Positions 49,025 to 58,244 are shown, numbered from the stretch's first letter. The stretch is 64,000 nt of DNA from CAVPTL01 sp963794415 (GCA_963794415.1 CAWCDI010000001.1:1302001-1366000), one strand, 5' to 3'. Notes: a model not told the origin generated them from the letters alone. Program-made: numbers and translations.

Positions 49025-50325
49025 GGGACGAGCGCCTCGACGACGACCTCGAGCCCCTGCGAGCGGCTGGCCTTCACCAGCAGCGCGTCGCCGGCGGAGA
49101 CCTGGTCTGAGAGCTCGGGCAGGAGCTCCTGCGGAGTCGCATACCAGCGTCCGCCGTAGCCCTTCGCGAGCGAGCCCACGGCGATCACCTCCACGCCGAG
49201 CTCGCGCGCCTGGGCGCCCACCTGGTCGTGGAACGCCGGCGCACCCGGCCCCAGCTCGGCCATGTCGCCGATGATCGCGAGCTTGCGCCGGCCGCCGGCC
49301 ACCGCGTCGAGATGCCGGAGCGCCGCGGCCATCGAGGTCGGATTCGCGTTGTAGCAATCGGCGATCACGAGGCCCCCGCCGTCCAGCTCGATCTGCTCGC
49401 CCCGCCAGCGGGTGAACTGCACGTCCACCCCGTCGGCGGTGAGCTCGTCGAGCGGCAGGCCCAGCCCGTGGCACGCGGCGAGCGCCGCCGCCAGGTTGAC
49501 CGCATTGTGGGGTTGGGTGAAGCTCACGGGCACGAGCAATCTTCGACCGAAGACGGAGAACTCCGCCCGCCGGTCGCGAAAGCTGATGAGCCGTACGTCG
49601 GCGCCCTCGGCCTCGCCGAACGTGATGATCCGCGCCCGGGAGAGCGCCAGGTACGGATCCAGCAGCTTCTCGTCGTAGGGGACCACCGCGGTGCCGCCGG
49701 AGCTGAGCGAATCCAGGATCTCGGCCTTTGCCTCGGCCACCGTCTCGATGGTGCCCAGGAACTCGAGGTGGGCCGGGCCGATGCCGGTGATCACGGCCAC
49801 GTCGGGGCGGCAGATCTCGGCGAGATAGGCGATCTGGCCGAGGCCGCGCATCCCGAGCTCGCAGATGACCGCCTCCGTGGCCGGCTCGATCAGGCCGAGC
49901 GTCAGCGGCAGGCCGATCTCGGTGTTGTGGTTGGCGGGGCTCGCGACGGTGCTGAGCGTCGTTCCCAGGAGCGCGGCCAGGATGTCCTTGGTCGATGTCT
50001 TTCCGGCTGATCCGGTGATGCCCACCACGGCCGCCCCAGATCGCCGGCGAACCTCGGCAGCGACCTGGCCGAGGGCGATCAGCGGATCGGTGACGACGAT
50101 GTCGCGCGCGGGATCGCCCGCCGCGGCCGTCAGGGCCAGCGGCGCTCCCGCGGCATGGGCGGCGTCCACGAAGAGGCTGCCGTCGGTGTGCTCGCCGGCG
50201 AGGGCCACGAAGAGATCGCCGGGCTTCACGGCCCGCGAGTCGATAGCGATGCCGGTAACCGTGCCTTCTGCGGCCGTCTCGGCCGCGCAGGCCGCGGCCA
50301 CCTCGGCAGCGGTGAGCGGGATCAT
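49021..50325 (-). CDS. murF: UDP-MurNAc-tripeptide--D-Ala-D-Ala ligase
   Basis: 434 residues. AIDSRAVKPGDLFVAL at the start, ATP loop GITGSAGKTSTKDIL (about 103), NHNTEIGLPLTL, and DCYNANPTSMAAALRHL near the C-terminal domain. It adds D-Ala-D-Ala, completing the pentapeptide. ddl is not in the window. ATGA overlap with murE. Confidence 0.96.
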   Translation of the reverse strand: MIPLTAAEVAAACAAETAAEGTVTGIAIDSRAVKPGDLFVALAGEHTDGSLFVDAAHAAGAPLALTAAAGDPARDIVVTDPLIALGQVAAEVRRRSGAAVVGITGSAGKTSTKDILAALLGTTLSTVASPANHNTEIGLPLTLGLIEPATEAVICELGMRGLGQIAYLAEICRPDVAVITGIGPAHLEFLGTIETVAEAKAEILDSLSSGGTAVVPYDEKLLDPYLALSRARIITFGEAEGADVRLISFRDRRAEFSVFGRRLLVPVSFTQPHNAVNLAAALAACHGLGLPLDELTADGVDVQFTRWRGEQIELDGGGLVIADCYNANPTSMAAALRHLDAVAGGRRKLAIIGDMAELGPGAPAFHDQVGAQARELGVEVIAVGSLAKGYGGRWYATPQELLPELSDQVSAGDALLVKASRSQGLEVVVEALVP

Positions 50326-51755
50326 CCGAGCACCGCCGCGAGCGCCTCGCGCGTGACAGCGCGATCGTCGAACGGCAGCACCGTGTCGCCGAACTGCTGC
50401 CCCTGCTCGTGCCCCTTGCCGGCAATCACCACCACGTCGCCGCGCCGGGCCTGGCCCACCGCGAGGGCGATCGCAGCGCGGCGGTCGGGCTCGCTGATCA
50501 TGTCGTTGCCATCGATGATCTCGGCGATGATCGCCTCGGGATCCTCGCTGCGCGGGTTGTCCGAGGTGACGATCGCGACGTCCGCGAGCTCACGGGCGAT
50601 GGTGCCCATCAGGGGGCGCTTGCCACGGTCGCGGTCGCCGCCGCAGCCGAACACGCAGATCAGCCGCTTCGCCGTGATCTCGCGCGCCGACTCGAGCACG
50701 TTCTCGAGGCCGTCCGGCGTGTGGGCGTAGTCAACCAGCACCGCGAACTCCTGCCCGGCATCCACCGCCTCGAACCGCCCCGGCACCCCGGGCACTGCCG
50801 CAATGCCCTCCCGCACGGCCTCGAACGAGAGCTCGAGCAGCTCGCCGACGGCGACCGCCGCCAGCACGTTCTCGACGTTGAAGCCGCCGCGGAGCTTCAC
50901 GTTCAGCGGCAGGAGGCCGCGGGGCGTGCGGGCGATCATCGAGATCACGCCGGCCTCGCCGATCTCCAGCGCATGGGGCCGTACGTCTGCCTCCTCACCG
51001 TCGCGCGCATAGGTGATCACGGGGCCGCCGGCCTCCCCGGCGAGGCGCACGCCGTACGGATCGCCGATGTTGACGGCGCCGGGGGCAGACACGAACAGCC
51101 GCGCCTTCGCGCGGTAGTAGTCCTCCATGCCGGCGTGGAAGTCGAGGTGATCCTGGGTGAGGTTGGTGAACGCGGCTGCGGCGAAGTCCACGCCGGCAAC
51201 GCGCTCGAGCGCGAGGGCGTGGGAGGAGACCTCCATCACGCACGACCGGTCGCCGGCATCCAGCATGCGGCGAAGCGTGGCCTGCAGATCGACGCTCTCG
51301 GGCGTGGTGCGCTCGACGGGCTCCACGACACCGCCGACGCGCTGCTCGACGGTGCCGAGCATGCCCGGCCGGAGCCCCGCCGCCGCCAGCACGGCGTGCA
51401 GGAGAAATGCGGTCGTGGTCTTGCCGTTCGTGCCGGTGACGCCCACCATCTGCAGCTCGCGGCTGGGATGGCCGTAGAACGCATCGGCGGCGAGGGCCAT
51501 CGCCACCCGCACCGAGGGCACCAGCAGCTGCGGCACCGCGACGTCCAGCGGCCGCTCGACGATCAGCGCCGCGGCGCCGCGGGCGACTGCCTGCGGCGCA
51601 TAGTCGTGGCCGTCGCTGCGCAGACCGGGGACGCATGCGTGGAGCGCTCCCGGCTCGACCCGATCAGCCCTGTAGGTGATCGACTCGATGTCGGGATCGC
51701 CGCCCCCCAGCTCCTGCAGCGGCCGGACCGCTTCGATCAGCGTTGCCAGCCTCAT
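50322..51755 (-). CDS. murE: UDP-MurNAc-tripeptide synthetase (DAP-adding)
   Basis: 477 residues. ITYRADRVEPGALHACVPG opens the UDP-binding domain, ATP loop GVTGTNGKTTTAFLL (about 106), and the C-terminal VTSDNPRSEDPEAII contains the DNPR motif that in known MurE enzymes selects meso-diaminopimelate rather than lysine. So the wall is predicted to be DAP-type. It follows ftsI with an 18-bp gap. Confidence 0.96.
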   Translation of the reverse strand: MRLATLIEAVRPLQELGGGDPDIESITYRADRVEPGALHACVPGLRSDGHDYAPQAVARGAAALIVERPLDVAVPQLLVPSVRVAMALAADAFYGHPSRELQMVGVTGTNGKTTTAFLLHAVLAAAGLRPGMLGTVEQRVGGVVEPVERTTPESVDLQATLRRMLDAGDRSCVMEVSSHALALERVAGVDFAAAAFTNLTQDHLDFHAGMEDYYRAKARLFVSAPGAVNIGDPYGVRLAGEAGGPVITYARDGEEADVRPHALEIGEAGVISMIARTPRGLLPLNVKLRGGFNVENVLAAVAVGELLELSFEAVREGIAAVPGVPGRFEAVDAGQEFAVLVDYAHTPDGLENVLESAREITAKRLICVFGCGGDRDRGKRPLMGTIARELADVAIVTSDNPRSEDPEAIIAEIIDGNDMISEPDRRAAIALAVGQARRGDVVVIAGKGHEQGQQFGDTVLPFDDRAVTREALAAVLG

Positions 51756-51773
51756 GAGCCGCGGAATCCTACT

Positions 51774-53621
51774 TCACGAGGACGGACAGGCGGTCGCTTT
51801 GCCCTTGTCCGGGGTGATGTTGTAGGTGTGGGCGTACCAGCAGCCGATCTTCGCGAACGCGGGCGCCGCGACGGTGCCGCCGAAGAGGCCGTTGGACGGT
51901 GAATCCACGACCACCATGATCTCGACCTTCGGGGCGCTCGCCGGGAAGAACCCGACGAACGAGGACACGTACTTGCCCTTGAGGTAGCCACCGTCGGGGC
52001 TCGGCTTCTCGGCGGTGCCCGTCTTGCCTGCCACGGAGTAGCCGGGGATCTGCGCCAGGACGCCGGTGCCGAGGGGCTCGTTGACCACCCCGCCGAGCAT
52101 TCCCACCAGCTGCTTGTCAACCCGCGGGGAGAGCACCCGCCGCGGGTGCAGCTTCGCAGGCTTGCGGCCGGCGACGGACTGAATCACGTGCGGCTCGGGC
52201 ATCACGCCGCCGTTGGCGATCGCGGCATACGCGTCGGCCATCTGGACGGCGGTGACGCTCACGCCCTGCCCGATGGGAATCGTGCCGATCGACGATCCCG
52301 TCCACTGCTTGGCGGGAAGCACGATGCCGTGAGACTCGCCCGGAAGGCCGAGAGCGGTGGCATGACCAAATCCGTACCGGTAGATCCAGCGCTGGAGCGG
52401 ATTCTTGCCGACCAGCCGCGCGATCGTGTCAGTGCCGATGTTGGAGGACTCCGCGAGGATGCGGCTCGCGGTGAACGTCTCGGGCCCGCGCGCCTCAGCG
52501 TCCGTGATCGTGTAATCCGGCGGGTAATGCAGCTCGGCTGGCAGATTCTGAAACACCGTGGTCGGCGTGATCTGGTTGCGAGTAAGGGCGGCCGAGAAGG
52601 TCACGACCTTGAACACCGAGCCCGGCTCGTACACGTTCTGCACGGCGGAGTCGTTCGTGATCCACGGCGTGGCGCCACCGAGTACCTGGTGCACGATGTT
52701 GTTGTTGTACCCGGGCGCCGACGCGACGGCCAGGAGCGCGCCCGAGCGCGGATCCATCACGATCGCCGTCGCCGAGTGCGCGCCGTAGCGCGAGACGGTC
52801 TCGCCAAGTACGCGCTCCGCCTCTTGCTGCACGTTCGAGTCGATCGTGAGCGTGACGTTTCGGCCGTTCACCGGCGGCTTCACCACGATGTTCTCGATCG
52901 CCGAGTCCGAGCCCGGCGCCGACACGGTCGCCTCTTCACCCGCGTGGCTCGCGAGCACGGGGTTGAGAAGGTGCTCGAGCCCCGCGCCATACTGGCCGTC
53001 GCCGTCCTGATTGGTGAACCCCACCAGCTGGGCGGCAGTCGTGTCCTGCGGGTAGTACCGCACGCTCGTCGGCAGAAGGCTGATCCCCACCAGCTTCTGG
53101 GCCATGATCTTCTTCCCCAGCTTCGGCGAGATCCGCGCCGCATCGTTCACGGTCTGATACTGAAACGTGCCGGTCAGGTCGCCCGTCAGCGCCTTCACCT
53201 TGGCGGTGTAGAGCGCACGCAGATGCTTGCGCTTCTTGTTCTTGTGCGTGACCCAGTGCCGCGTCGCCTTCAGCTGCTTCTTCTTCAACTTCTGCTTGGG
53301 CATCTGAACCAGCGGCGGATAGCTATAGCCCAGCTGCTGGGCGATCGCCACGGCAGTGCCCTGCGGATCCTTGATCAGCGGCTGGTCGGCCATCACCGTC
53401 ACCGCAGGCTGATCCTGCGCCAGCGGCCGGTGATAGCGATCGAAGATCGTGCCGCGAAGCCCCGGCACGCTCGCAAGCGTGCTCTGCTGCGCCGCGGCCT
53501 TCGCCGTCAGCGACGCCGCATCGAACCCCTGGATCTGCACAGCGCGCAGCACCACCACCGCAAACGCGATCGTGCTCAGCGCGAGGATCAATCGGAGGCG
53601 CCTGTGACCGAGACCGGTCAC
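51774..53621 (-). CDS. ftsI: Septal transpeptidase FtsI (PBP class B)
   Basis: 615 residues from GTG 53621 (GTGA overlap with ftsL). One N-terminal helix, a dimerisation domain with GLRGTIFDRYHRPLA, then the transpeptidase domain: SxxK in EPGSVFKVVT (active Ser about 316), SxN in ESSNIG (about 370), KTG in AGKTGTAEKP (about 530). An insertion of about 40 residues (from about 108) is strongly basic (KQKLKKKQLKATRHW, HKNKKRKHLRA). It cross-links septal peptidoglycan with FtsW. Confidence 0.94.
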   Translation of the reverse strand: MTGLGHRRLRLILALSTIAFAVVVLRAVQIQGFDAASLTAKAAAQQSTLASVPGLRGTIFDRYHRPLAQDQPAVTVMADQPLIKDPQGTAVAIAQQLGYSYPPLVQMPKQKLKKKQLKATRHWVTHKNKKRKHLRALYTAKVKALTGDLTGTFQYQTVNDAARISPKLGKKIMAQKLVGISLLPTSVRYYPQDTTAAQLVGFTNQDGDGQYGAGLEHLLNPVLASHAGEEATVSAPGSDSAIENIVVKPPVNGRNVTLTIDSNVQQEAERVLGETVSRYGAHSATAIVMDPRSGALLAVASAPGYNNNIVHQVLGGATPWITNDSAVQNVYEPGSVFKVVTFSAALTRNQITPTTVFQNLPAELHYPPDYTITDAEARGPETFTASRILAESSNIGTDTIARLVGKNPLQRWIYRYGFGHATALGLPGESHGIVLPAKQWTGSSIGTIPIGQGVSVTAVQMADAYAAIANGGVMPEPHVIQSVAGRKPAKLHPRRVLSPRVDKQLVGMLGGVVNEPLGTGVLAQIPGYSVAGKTGTAEKPSPDGGYLKGKYVSSFVGFFPASAPKVEIMVVVDSPSNGLFGGTVAAPAFAKIGCWYAHTYNITPDKGKATACPSS

Positions 53622-54025
53622 CCAGGCGCTCCGGGCGCCTTCGCAGTGCCGGCGGAGCCGTCAGGCTTCAGCGACAGGGTGTCCCTGGCGCCGGGCACGT
53701 TCTGGCGCATGCCCCAGCTGCGGGCCTTCTGCGCGATCACGCTGGCCTTGCTCTCGTTGGCCACCGTGGCCATGTCGAGCCGGTTCTGCTCCTGAAGCTT
53801 GTGCACCTTGGTGGTGACCTCGGTCATCGCGATGGTGGAGCGGAGCGCCGCGACGTTCAGCGCCACGAGCCCGCCGAGCAGCAGCGTGAGCACGCCCATC
53901 CACACCAGCCCGCTGGTGGAGAGCCGGCGGACGCGCACGGGGCGCGTGCGCGCCGGGGCCGCTTCGACGCGAGGCGAGGAGGTGCGCGACGATCGCCGCG
54001 CCGGTGCCGGAGCGACGGCGCTCAT
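53618..54025 (-). CDS. ftsL: FtsL-like division protein
   Basis: 135 residues from ATG 54025 (ATGA overlap with rsmH). A long basic/proline N-terminus, one helix (GLVWMGVLTLLLGGLVALNVAAL, about 39-61) and a coiled coil (RSTIAMTEVTTKVHKLQEQNRLDMATVANESK) fit the FtsL layout, confirmed by position between rsmH and ftsI. It stabilises the FtsQ-FtsB-FtsI/W complex. Sequence similarity in this family is low, so context is the main support. Confidence 0.8.
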   Translation of the reverse strand: MSAVAPAPARRSSRTSSPRVEAAPARTRPVRVRRLSTSGLVWMGVLTLLLGGLVALNVAALRSTIAMTEVTTKVHKLQEQNRLDMATVANESKASVIAQKARSWGMRQNVPGARDTLSLKPDGSAGTAKAPGAPG

Positions 54026-54996
54026 TTGCCCGCCGCCCGCTCGGCTGCCCGCAGCTTGGCCGATGCGGACCGGGGATTGTCGGCCCGCTCCTCCACTCCC
54101 GGCACGACCGCCCGGGTGGTGAGAGCGCGAAGCGCCGGGCTGTGGCCGCAGACGCAGATGGGGAAGTCGGGCGGGCAGGTGCAGCCGCGCGCCTCGTCGC
54201 GGATGAACCGCTTGACGATGCGATCCTCCAGCGAGTGGAAGCTGATGACGGCCAGGCGGCCGCCGGGCTGGAGCACGTCCACCGCGGCCTCGAGGCCCTC
54301 GCGGAGCGACTCGAGCTCGTTGTTGGTCGCGATCCGCAGCGCCTGGAACACGCGCTTGGCCGGATGGCCGTGCCCGAACCGGCTGGGCGTCGGGATGGCC
54401 ATCTTGATGACCTCGACGAGGTCTCCCGAGCGGGTGAACTCGCGCGTCTGGCGGCGGCGCACGATCGCGCGGGCGATCTGGCGCGAGAACCGCTCCTCGC
54501 CGAAGTCGCGGAACGTGGTGGCGAGCCGGCGCTCGTCCCAGGTGTTGATGATGTCGGCCGCAGTGAGGCTGGACGACGCGTCCATGCGCATGTCGAGCGG
54601 CGCGTCCGTGGCATAGCTGAACCCCCGCTCGGCCCGGTCGATCTGCATCGACGAGACGCCCAGGTCCATCAGCACCGCGTGGGCGCGCATCCCGGTCGCA
54701 GCCATGTTTCGCAGCACGAGGGCGAAGTCGCCGTGGACGAACCGCGTCGGGGCGCTGGCGCCCGCGGCAAAGCGGTCGTAGAAGATCTCGGCATCGGCAT
54801 CGCGATCGACGGCGATGTAGCAGCCGCTGCCCCGCAGGTGCGGCTCGAGCAGCGACGCGTGGCCGCCGGCTCCGAAGGTGCAGTCGATGACCGTGTCGCC
54901 CGGCCTGAGCTCGAGCAACTCGGCGACCTCCTGTGCCATCACAGGGATGTGGTCAGCCACGTCCGCGCTACTGCTGTGAGAGAGATTCGGCAACAT
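54022..54996 (-). CDS. rsmH: 16S rRNA m4C1402 methyltransferase
   Basis: 324 residues from ATG 54996, chosen because GAGGGGAG lies 8 nt upstream; GTG 55005 and GTG 54960 are alternatives. HIPVMAQEVAELLELRPGDTVIDCTFGAGGHASLLEP is the SAM-binding start, and MDLGVSSMQIDRAERGFSY, plus FHSLEDRIVKRF, are signatures of this family. It methylates C1402 in the ribosomal P site. It overlaps mraZ by 29 bp. Confidence 0.95.
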   Translation of the reverse strand: MLPNLSHSSSADVADHIPVMAQEVAELLELRPGDTVIDCTFGAGGHASLLEPHLRGSGCYIAVDRDADAEIFYDRFAAGASAPTRFVHGDFALVLRNMAATGMRAHAVLMDLGVSSMQIDRAERGFSYATDAPLDMRMDASSSLTAADIINTWDERRLATTFRDFGEERFSRQIARAIVRRRQTREFTRSGDLVEVIKMAIPTPSRFGHGHPAKRVFQALRIATNNELESLREGLEAAVDVLQPGGRLAVISFHSLEDRIVKRFIRDEARGCTCPPDFPICVCGHSPALRALTTRAVVPGVEERADNPRSASAKLRAAERAAGK

Positions 54997-55396
54997 CCGC
55001 GACACTCCCCTCGAATTCCGCTTCCTGACTTCTCCATGACCCGAGATCCCAGATCTCGAGCCGGTCTCGCAGCCCGGCCACGACGATGTCGCGATCGAGC
55101 TTTGCGTGGGAGAGCTGGGCAGGCGGAATCATGATCCGGCCCTGACGGTCGACATCGACCTCGGCGGCACCGGCGTACAGGTGGCGGCTCATCGTCCGCC
55201 CCTCTCTGCTGAACGGGTCGAGCCGGCCCATCTGAGCCTCCGTGAACGCCTCCCAGGCGTCCCGGTTGTACACGACCAGACATTGCTCGAATCCCTTGCT
55301 GATGACCGCCCCATCCATGAAGTGCCCACGCAGCTTGACCGGCAGCGTGACGCGATTTTTCGCGTCGAGCTTCTGTACCGACTCACCAAGCAGCAT
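54968..55396 (-). CDS. mraZ: Transcriptional regulator MraZ
   Basis: 142 residues. Two AbrB-like halves: MLLGESVQKLDAKNRVTLPVKLRGHF and ASEVDVDRQGRIMIPPAQLSHA-type block (AAEVDVDRQGRIMIP), each with the DxxxR motif. MraZ binds repeated TGGGN boxes and regulates its own dcw operon. Exactly such boxes lie 11 bp before this ATG. First gene of the cluster. Confidence 0.95.
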   Translation of the reverse strand: MLLGESVQKLDAKNRVTLPVKLRGHFMDGAVISKGFEQCLVVYNRDAWEAFTEAQMGRLDPFSREGRTMSRHLYAGAAEVDVDRQGRIMIPPAQLSHAKLDRDIVVAGLRDRLEIWDLGSWRSQEAEFEGSVADVAESLSQQ

Positions 55397-55406
55397 GGAA
55401 CGTTTC

Positions 55407-55441
55407 TCCCATTTCGCCCCACATTACCCCACCACGCCCCA
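55407..55441 (-). promoter_or_regulatory. MraZ operator: four TGGGN boxes at 10-bp spacing
   Basis: On the minus strand, TGGGG starts at 55441, 55431 and 55421 and TGGGA at 55411, each separated by 5 bp (exactly 10 bp apart). This matches the known MraZ binding pattern. The boxes lie between the expected promoter and the mraZ ATG. Confidence 0.85.
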
Positions 55442-55665
55442 CAATGCAACGCTGACGTGGGATGTGGGCACCACTTCGGGACGAAACGGCCCGGAACAGA
55501 CGCTGAGAGCCGGTCAACCCCGGCGGCCAATGAGCAACTGAACGCCGTGGAACTGCCATCACTTGGCGGCGGATGCACATGCTCAGCAACCGTCAACCCG
55601 GGCATACGCTTCGCCGGCACGTGCGGAAATCCTTACAAGATTGCTGCCGTTGCAGGGGCTTTTGA
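55442..55665. other. Divergent promoter region between mraZ and the NlpC/P60 gene
   Basis: 224 bp with no gene. I looked for promoter boxes of both genes and for a c-di-AMP (ydaO) riboswitch, sometimes found before actinobacterial NlpC/P60 genes, but saw no confident match. Confidence 0.5.
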
Positions 55666-56886
55666 GTGCTAAAGTCCCGCCCCGTGCCGTCTTCCCCCCC
55701 GTACACGCGGCGGACGCGCTGGGCTTTAATCCCGCTCCTGATCATCGTTGGAGCGGTTGCTGCCACAGCTGCTTCCCAGCCTGCGCACGCAGATCCCATC
55801 GCCGATAAAAAGGCCGAGGCGACCCGCGTCCAGAACGAGATCCAGGCGTCCAACATGGCCGTTGACGCAGCTGTGCAGCAGTTCGACCAGGCGTCGTCGC
55901 AGCTGAAGACGGTCAACGCCCAGGTTGCGGCCAACAAGAAGGTGCTCAAGGCGGCGAAGGCCGACCTGAAGGCCGCCAAGGCCCAGCTCGCCCGGATGCT
56001 GGTCACCGGCTACAAGAGCCAGGCTCCCAACGTCGAGGTGTATGTGCTCGGCGCCTCGTCCATCTCCAACCTGATGGACAGGATCGATTTCGTGAGCCGC
56101 ACCGATAACCAGCAGCGCGACGTGCTCAACCAGATCCACACCACCGAGGTGCAGATCGCCAGGCATCAGAAGGAGCTCGTGGCGGAGCAGGCCCGGGCGA
56201 GGCACCTGGTCGATACGCGCGCATCCAAGGAGAAGCATGTCGAGTACCTGCTGAACCAGCAGCAGCAGCTGCTCGCGGGAATCAACAGCCAGATCCGCCA
56301 GATGATCGAGGCCCGGGCCGCTGCGGAGCGCGCCGCGGCCCGGCGGAAGGCAGCTGCGGCCATCGCGGCCCAGCAGCGCGCCGCCGCAGCAGCCGCTGCG
56401 GCCCAGCAGGCTGCGGCCAACCAGCAGAGCTCCGGCGGGGGCACGTCCTCGGGCGGAGGCTCGTCGAGCAGCGGTGGCGGCAGCAGCAGTGGTGGCGGCG
56501 GATCGGTCAGCATCCCGCCGGCGGGCTCACTCGGCGAGAAGGCCGTCCAGATCGCCGAGCAGGAGCTGGGCGTCCCCTACGTCTGGGGCGGCGCGAGCCC
56601 CTCGGGCTTCGACTGCTCCGGCCTCACCATGTGGGTCTACGCGCAGCTCGGCATCTACCTCGACCATTACACGGGCAGCCAGTGGAACGCCGGCCCGCAC
56701 GTGCCTCGCGACCAGCTCGAGCCGGGCGACCTCGTGTTCTTCGAGTCCGACCTGGGCCACGTGGGCATGTACATCGGCAACAACGAGTTCATCGAGGCCC
56801 CCCACACCGGCGCGAACGTCCAGATCTCGAGCCTCACCGGGTGGTACGCGGCCGAGTATCAGGGTGCCGTCCGAGTCACTGGGTAG
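55666..56886 (+). CDS. Secreted NlpC/P60 peptidoglycan hydrolase
   Basis: 406 residues from GTG 55666. Signal peptide (WALIPLLIIVGAVAATAASQPAHA), a coiled coil of about 45-255 (VQNEIQASNMAVDAAVQQFDQ, LKAAKADLKAAKAQLARM, Ala/Gln-rich end), a Gly-Ser linker, then NlpC/P60 from about 285: Cys in FDCSGLTMWVYAQLG (about 318), His in DLGHVGMYIG, His in EAPHTGANVQI. Such RipA/CwlO-type enzymes cut D-Glu to DAP bonds. The coiled coil usually mediates FtsEX or self-inhibition. Divergent from the dcw operon, so division and cell separation genes share a region. Confidence 0.9.
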   Translation: MLKSRPVPSSPPYTRRTRWALIPLLIIVGAVAATAASQPAHADPIADKKAEATRVQNEIQASNMAVDAAVQQFDQASSQLKTVNAQVAANKKVLKAAKADLKAAKAQLARMLVTGYKSQAPNVEVYVLGASSISNLMDRIDFVSRTDNQQRDVLNQIHTTEVQIARHQKELVAEQARARHLVDTRASKEKHVEYLLNQQQQLLAGINSQIRQMIEARAAAERAAARRKAAAAIAAQQRAAAAAAAAQQAAANQQSSGGGTSSGGGSSSSGGGSSSGGGGSVSIPPAGSLGEKAVQIAEQELGVPYVWGGASPSGFDCSGLTMWVYAQLGIYLDHYTGSQWNAGPHVPRDQLEPGDLVFFESDLGHVGMYIGNNEFIEAPHTGANVQISSLTGWYAAEYQGAVRVTG

Positions 56887-57194
56887 CCTCATCCGCGTTC
56901 GATGACCGCGCTCGCAGCGCGCCGCGATGCGAGACGGCCCACAACGTACGGGGGATATGATTGGCACGGCCTACCACCTTGGGGGATGGAAGTCCTCGCT
57001 CAGCCGTCGTAGACTGACCTTGAGCGAGGTCGCCCGAAGTGAGGGGTCGAGATGGGCGAATGCCTCGGCATTCCAATCCAAAACACACTGCGTCGCGGTA
57101 GAACGTGGTCGAAAAAAGCGGGGAACTGTTCCCCGGCGGCGAAACGTTTCGCGACGGTGAGGTCGAGTGACAGTGCACGAGGGAGTTGAAACAT
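56887..57194 (+). promoter_or_regulatory. Leader region of the primary-type sigma gene
   Basis: 308 bp without a gene. It contains TAGACT at 57011-57016, a possible -10 box, and a perfect palindrome GGGGAACTGTTCCCC at 57120-57134, followed by CGGCG. A similar palindrome is in the ftsZ leader. GAGGGAG at about 57179 is the ribosome-binding site of ATG 57195. Confidence 0.5.
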
Positions 57195-58238
57195 ATGACT
57201 GAGCAGCTCGTCATCGAGCCGGAAGCACGGTTGTTGGTAGAGCTCGGACAGGAGCGCGGCGTCGTCTACGAGGACGAGATCGCCGGTCTTTCCCTGGAGC
57301 TGGATCTCGATCCCGAGGACGTGCAGGCGCTGCGCGACGAGCTGGTTCACCTGGGTGTCGAGATCACCGATCCGCCGGCAGCCGAAGAGCGCGTTGAGAT
57401 CGTGGAGATCGAGATCTCCACCACCAACAGCCTTGATCTCTTCCTGCGCCAGGCCGGCCGCTACCCGCTGCTGACCAAGGACGAGGAGGTCATGCTCGCC
57501 AAGCGCATCGAGCTCGGCGACCTGGTCGCGAAGCGGCGCATGATCGAGTCCAACCTCCGGCTCGTGGTGTCCATCGCCAAGCAGTACCGCGGCCAGGGCG
57601 TGCCGTTCCTGGATCTCATCCAGGAGGGCGTGCTCGGCCTCAACCGCGCGGTCGAGAAGTTCGACTGGCGCCGCGACCTGAAGTTCTCGACCTACGCCAC
57701 CTGGTGGATCCGCCAGGCGGTGCAGCGGTCGATCGCAAACAGCGGCCGCACCATCCGCCTGCCCGTCCACGTCTCCGACCGCCTCCGCGCCATCGAGCGC
57801 GCCCGCCGGTCGCTCGAGGCCAGTCTGGGCCGCGAGCCCACCGAGGACGAGATCGCCCGCGCCGCCGAGCTCACCTGCGACGCGGTGTCCGAGACGCTCG
57901 GCCTCGCGCGAAAGACGGTCTCGCTGCACGAGCCGGTCGGTGAGGATGGCGACTCGGAGCTCGGCGACATGATTGCCGACCCCGACGCCGGCAACCCCGA
58001 GGAGCTCGCCGAGAAGCATCTGCGGCATGAGCGGCTGCGCGAGGGACTCGCGCGGCTGGGCGAGCGCAAGCGCCTCATCCTGGAGCTGCGGTTCGGCCTC
58101 GACGGCCAGGATCCGCGCAACCTCGAGGAGATCGGGCGCATCGTCGGGCTCACCCGCGAGCGGGTTCGCCAGCTCGAGGCAGAGGCACTTCGCGAGCTGG
58201 CGGCCTCGGCCGACATGCAGCCGCTGCGCGCCGCCTAG
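57195..58238 (+). CDS. RNA polymerase sigma factor, primary (RpoD/SigA) type
   Basis: 347 residues from ATG 57195. Region 1.2 is TNSLDLFLRQAGRYPLLTKDEEVMLAKRIELGD; region 2 NLRLVVSIAKQYRGQGVPFLDLIQEGVLGLNRAVEKFDWRRDLKFSTYATWWIRQAVQRSIAN; region 3 GRTIRLPVHVSDRLRAIERARR; region 4 LGERKRLILELRFGLDGQDPRNLEEIGRIVGLTRERVRQLEAEALREL. All RpoD-like signatures are present. Region 1.1 is short, so it may be the main sigma or a close group 2 homologue. Not obviously part of an operon. Confidence 0.9.
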   Translation: MTEQLVIEPEARLLVELGQERGVVYEDEIAGLSLELDLDPEDVQALRDELVHLGVEITDPPAAEERVEIVEIEISTTNSLDLFLRQAGRYPLLTKDEEVMLAKRIELGDLVAKRRMIESNLRLVVSIAKQYRGQGVPFLDLIQEGVLGLNRAVEKFDWRRDLKFSTYATWWIRQAVQRSIANSGRTIRLPVHVSDRLRAIERARRSLEASLGREPTEDEIARAAELTCDAVSETLGLARKTVSLHEPVGEDGDSELGDMIADPDAGNPEELAEKHLRHERLREGLARLGERKRLILELRFGLDGQDPRNLEEIGRIVGLTRERVRQLEAEALRELAASADMQPLRAA

Positions 58239-58244
58239 ACCAAT

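Noticed and set aside
55442..55665. ydaO/c-di-AMP riboswitch before the NlpC/P60 gene
   Set aside because: Known in some actinobacteria at such genes, but the conserved segments were not recognisable here.
57186..57194. TTG at 57186 as start of the sigma gene
   Set aside because: The ATG at 57195 has better spacing from GAGGGAG, and the extra residues add nothing conserved.
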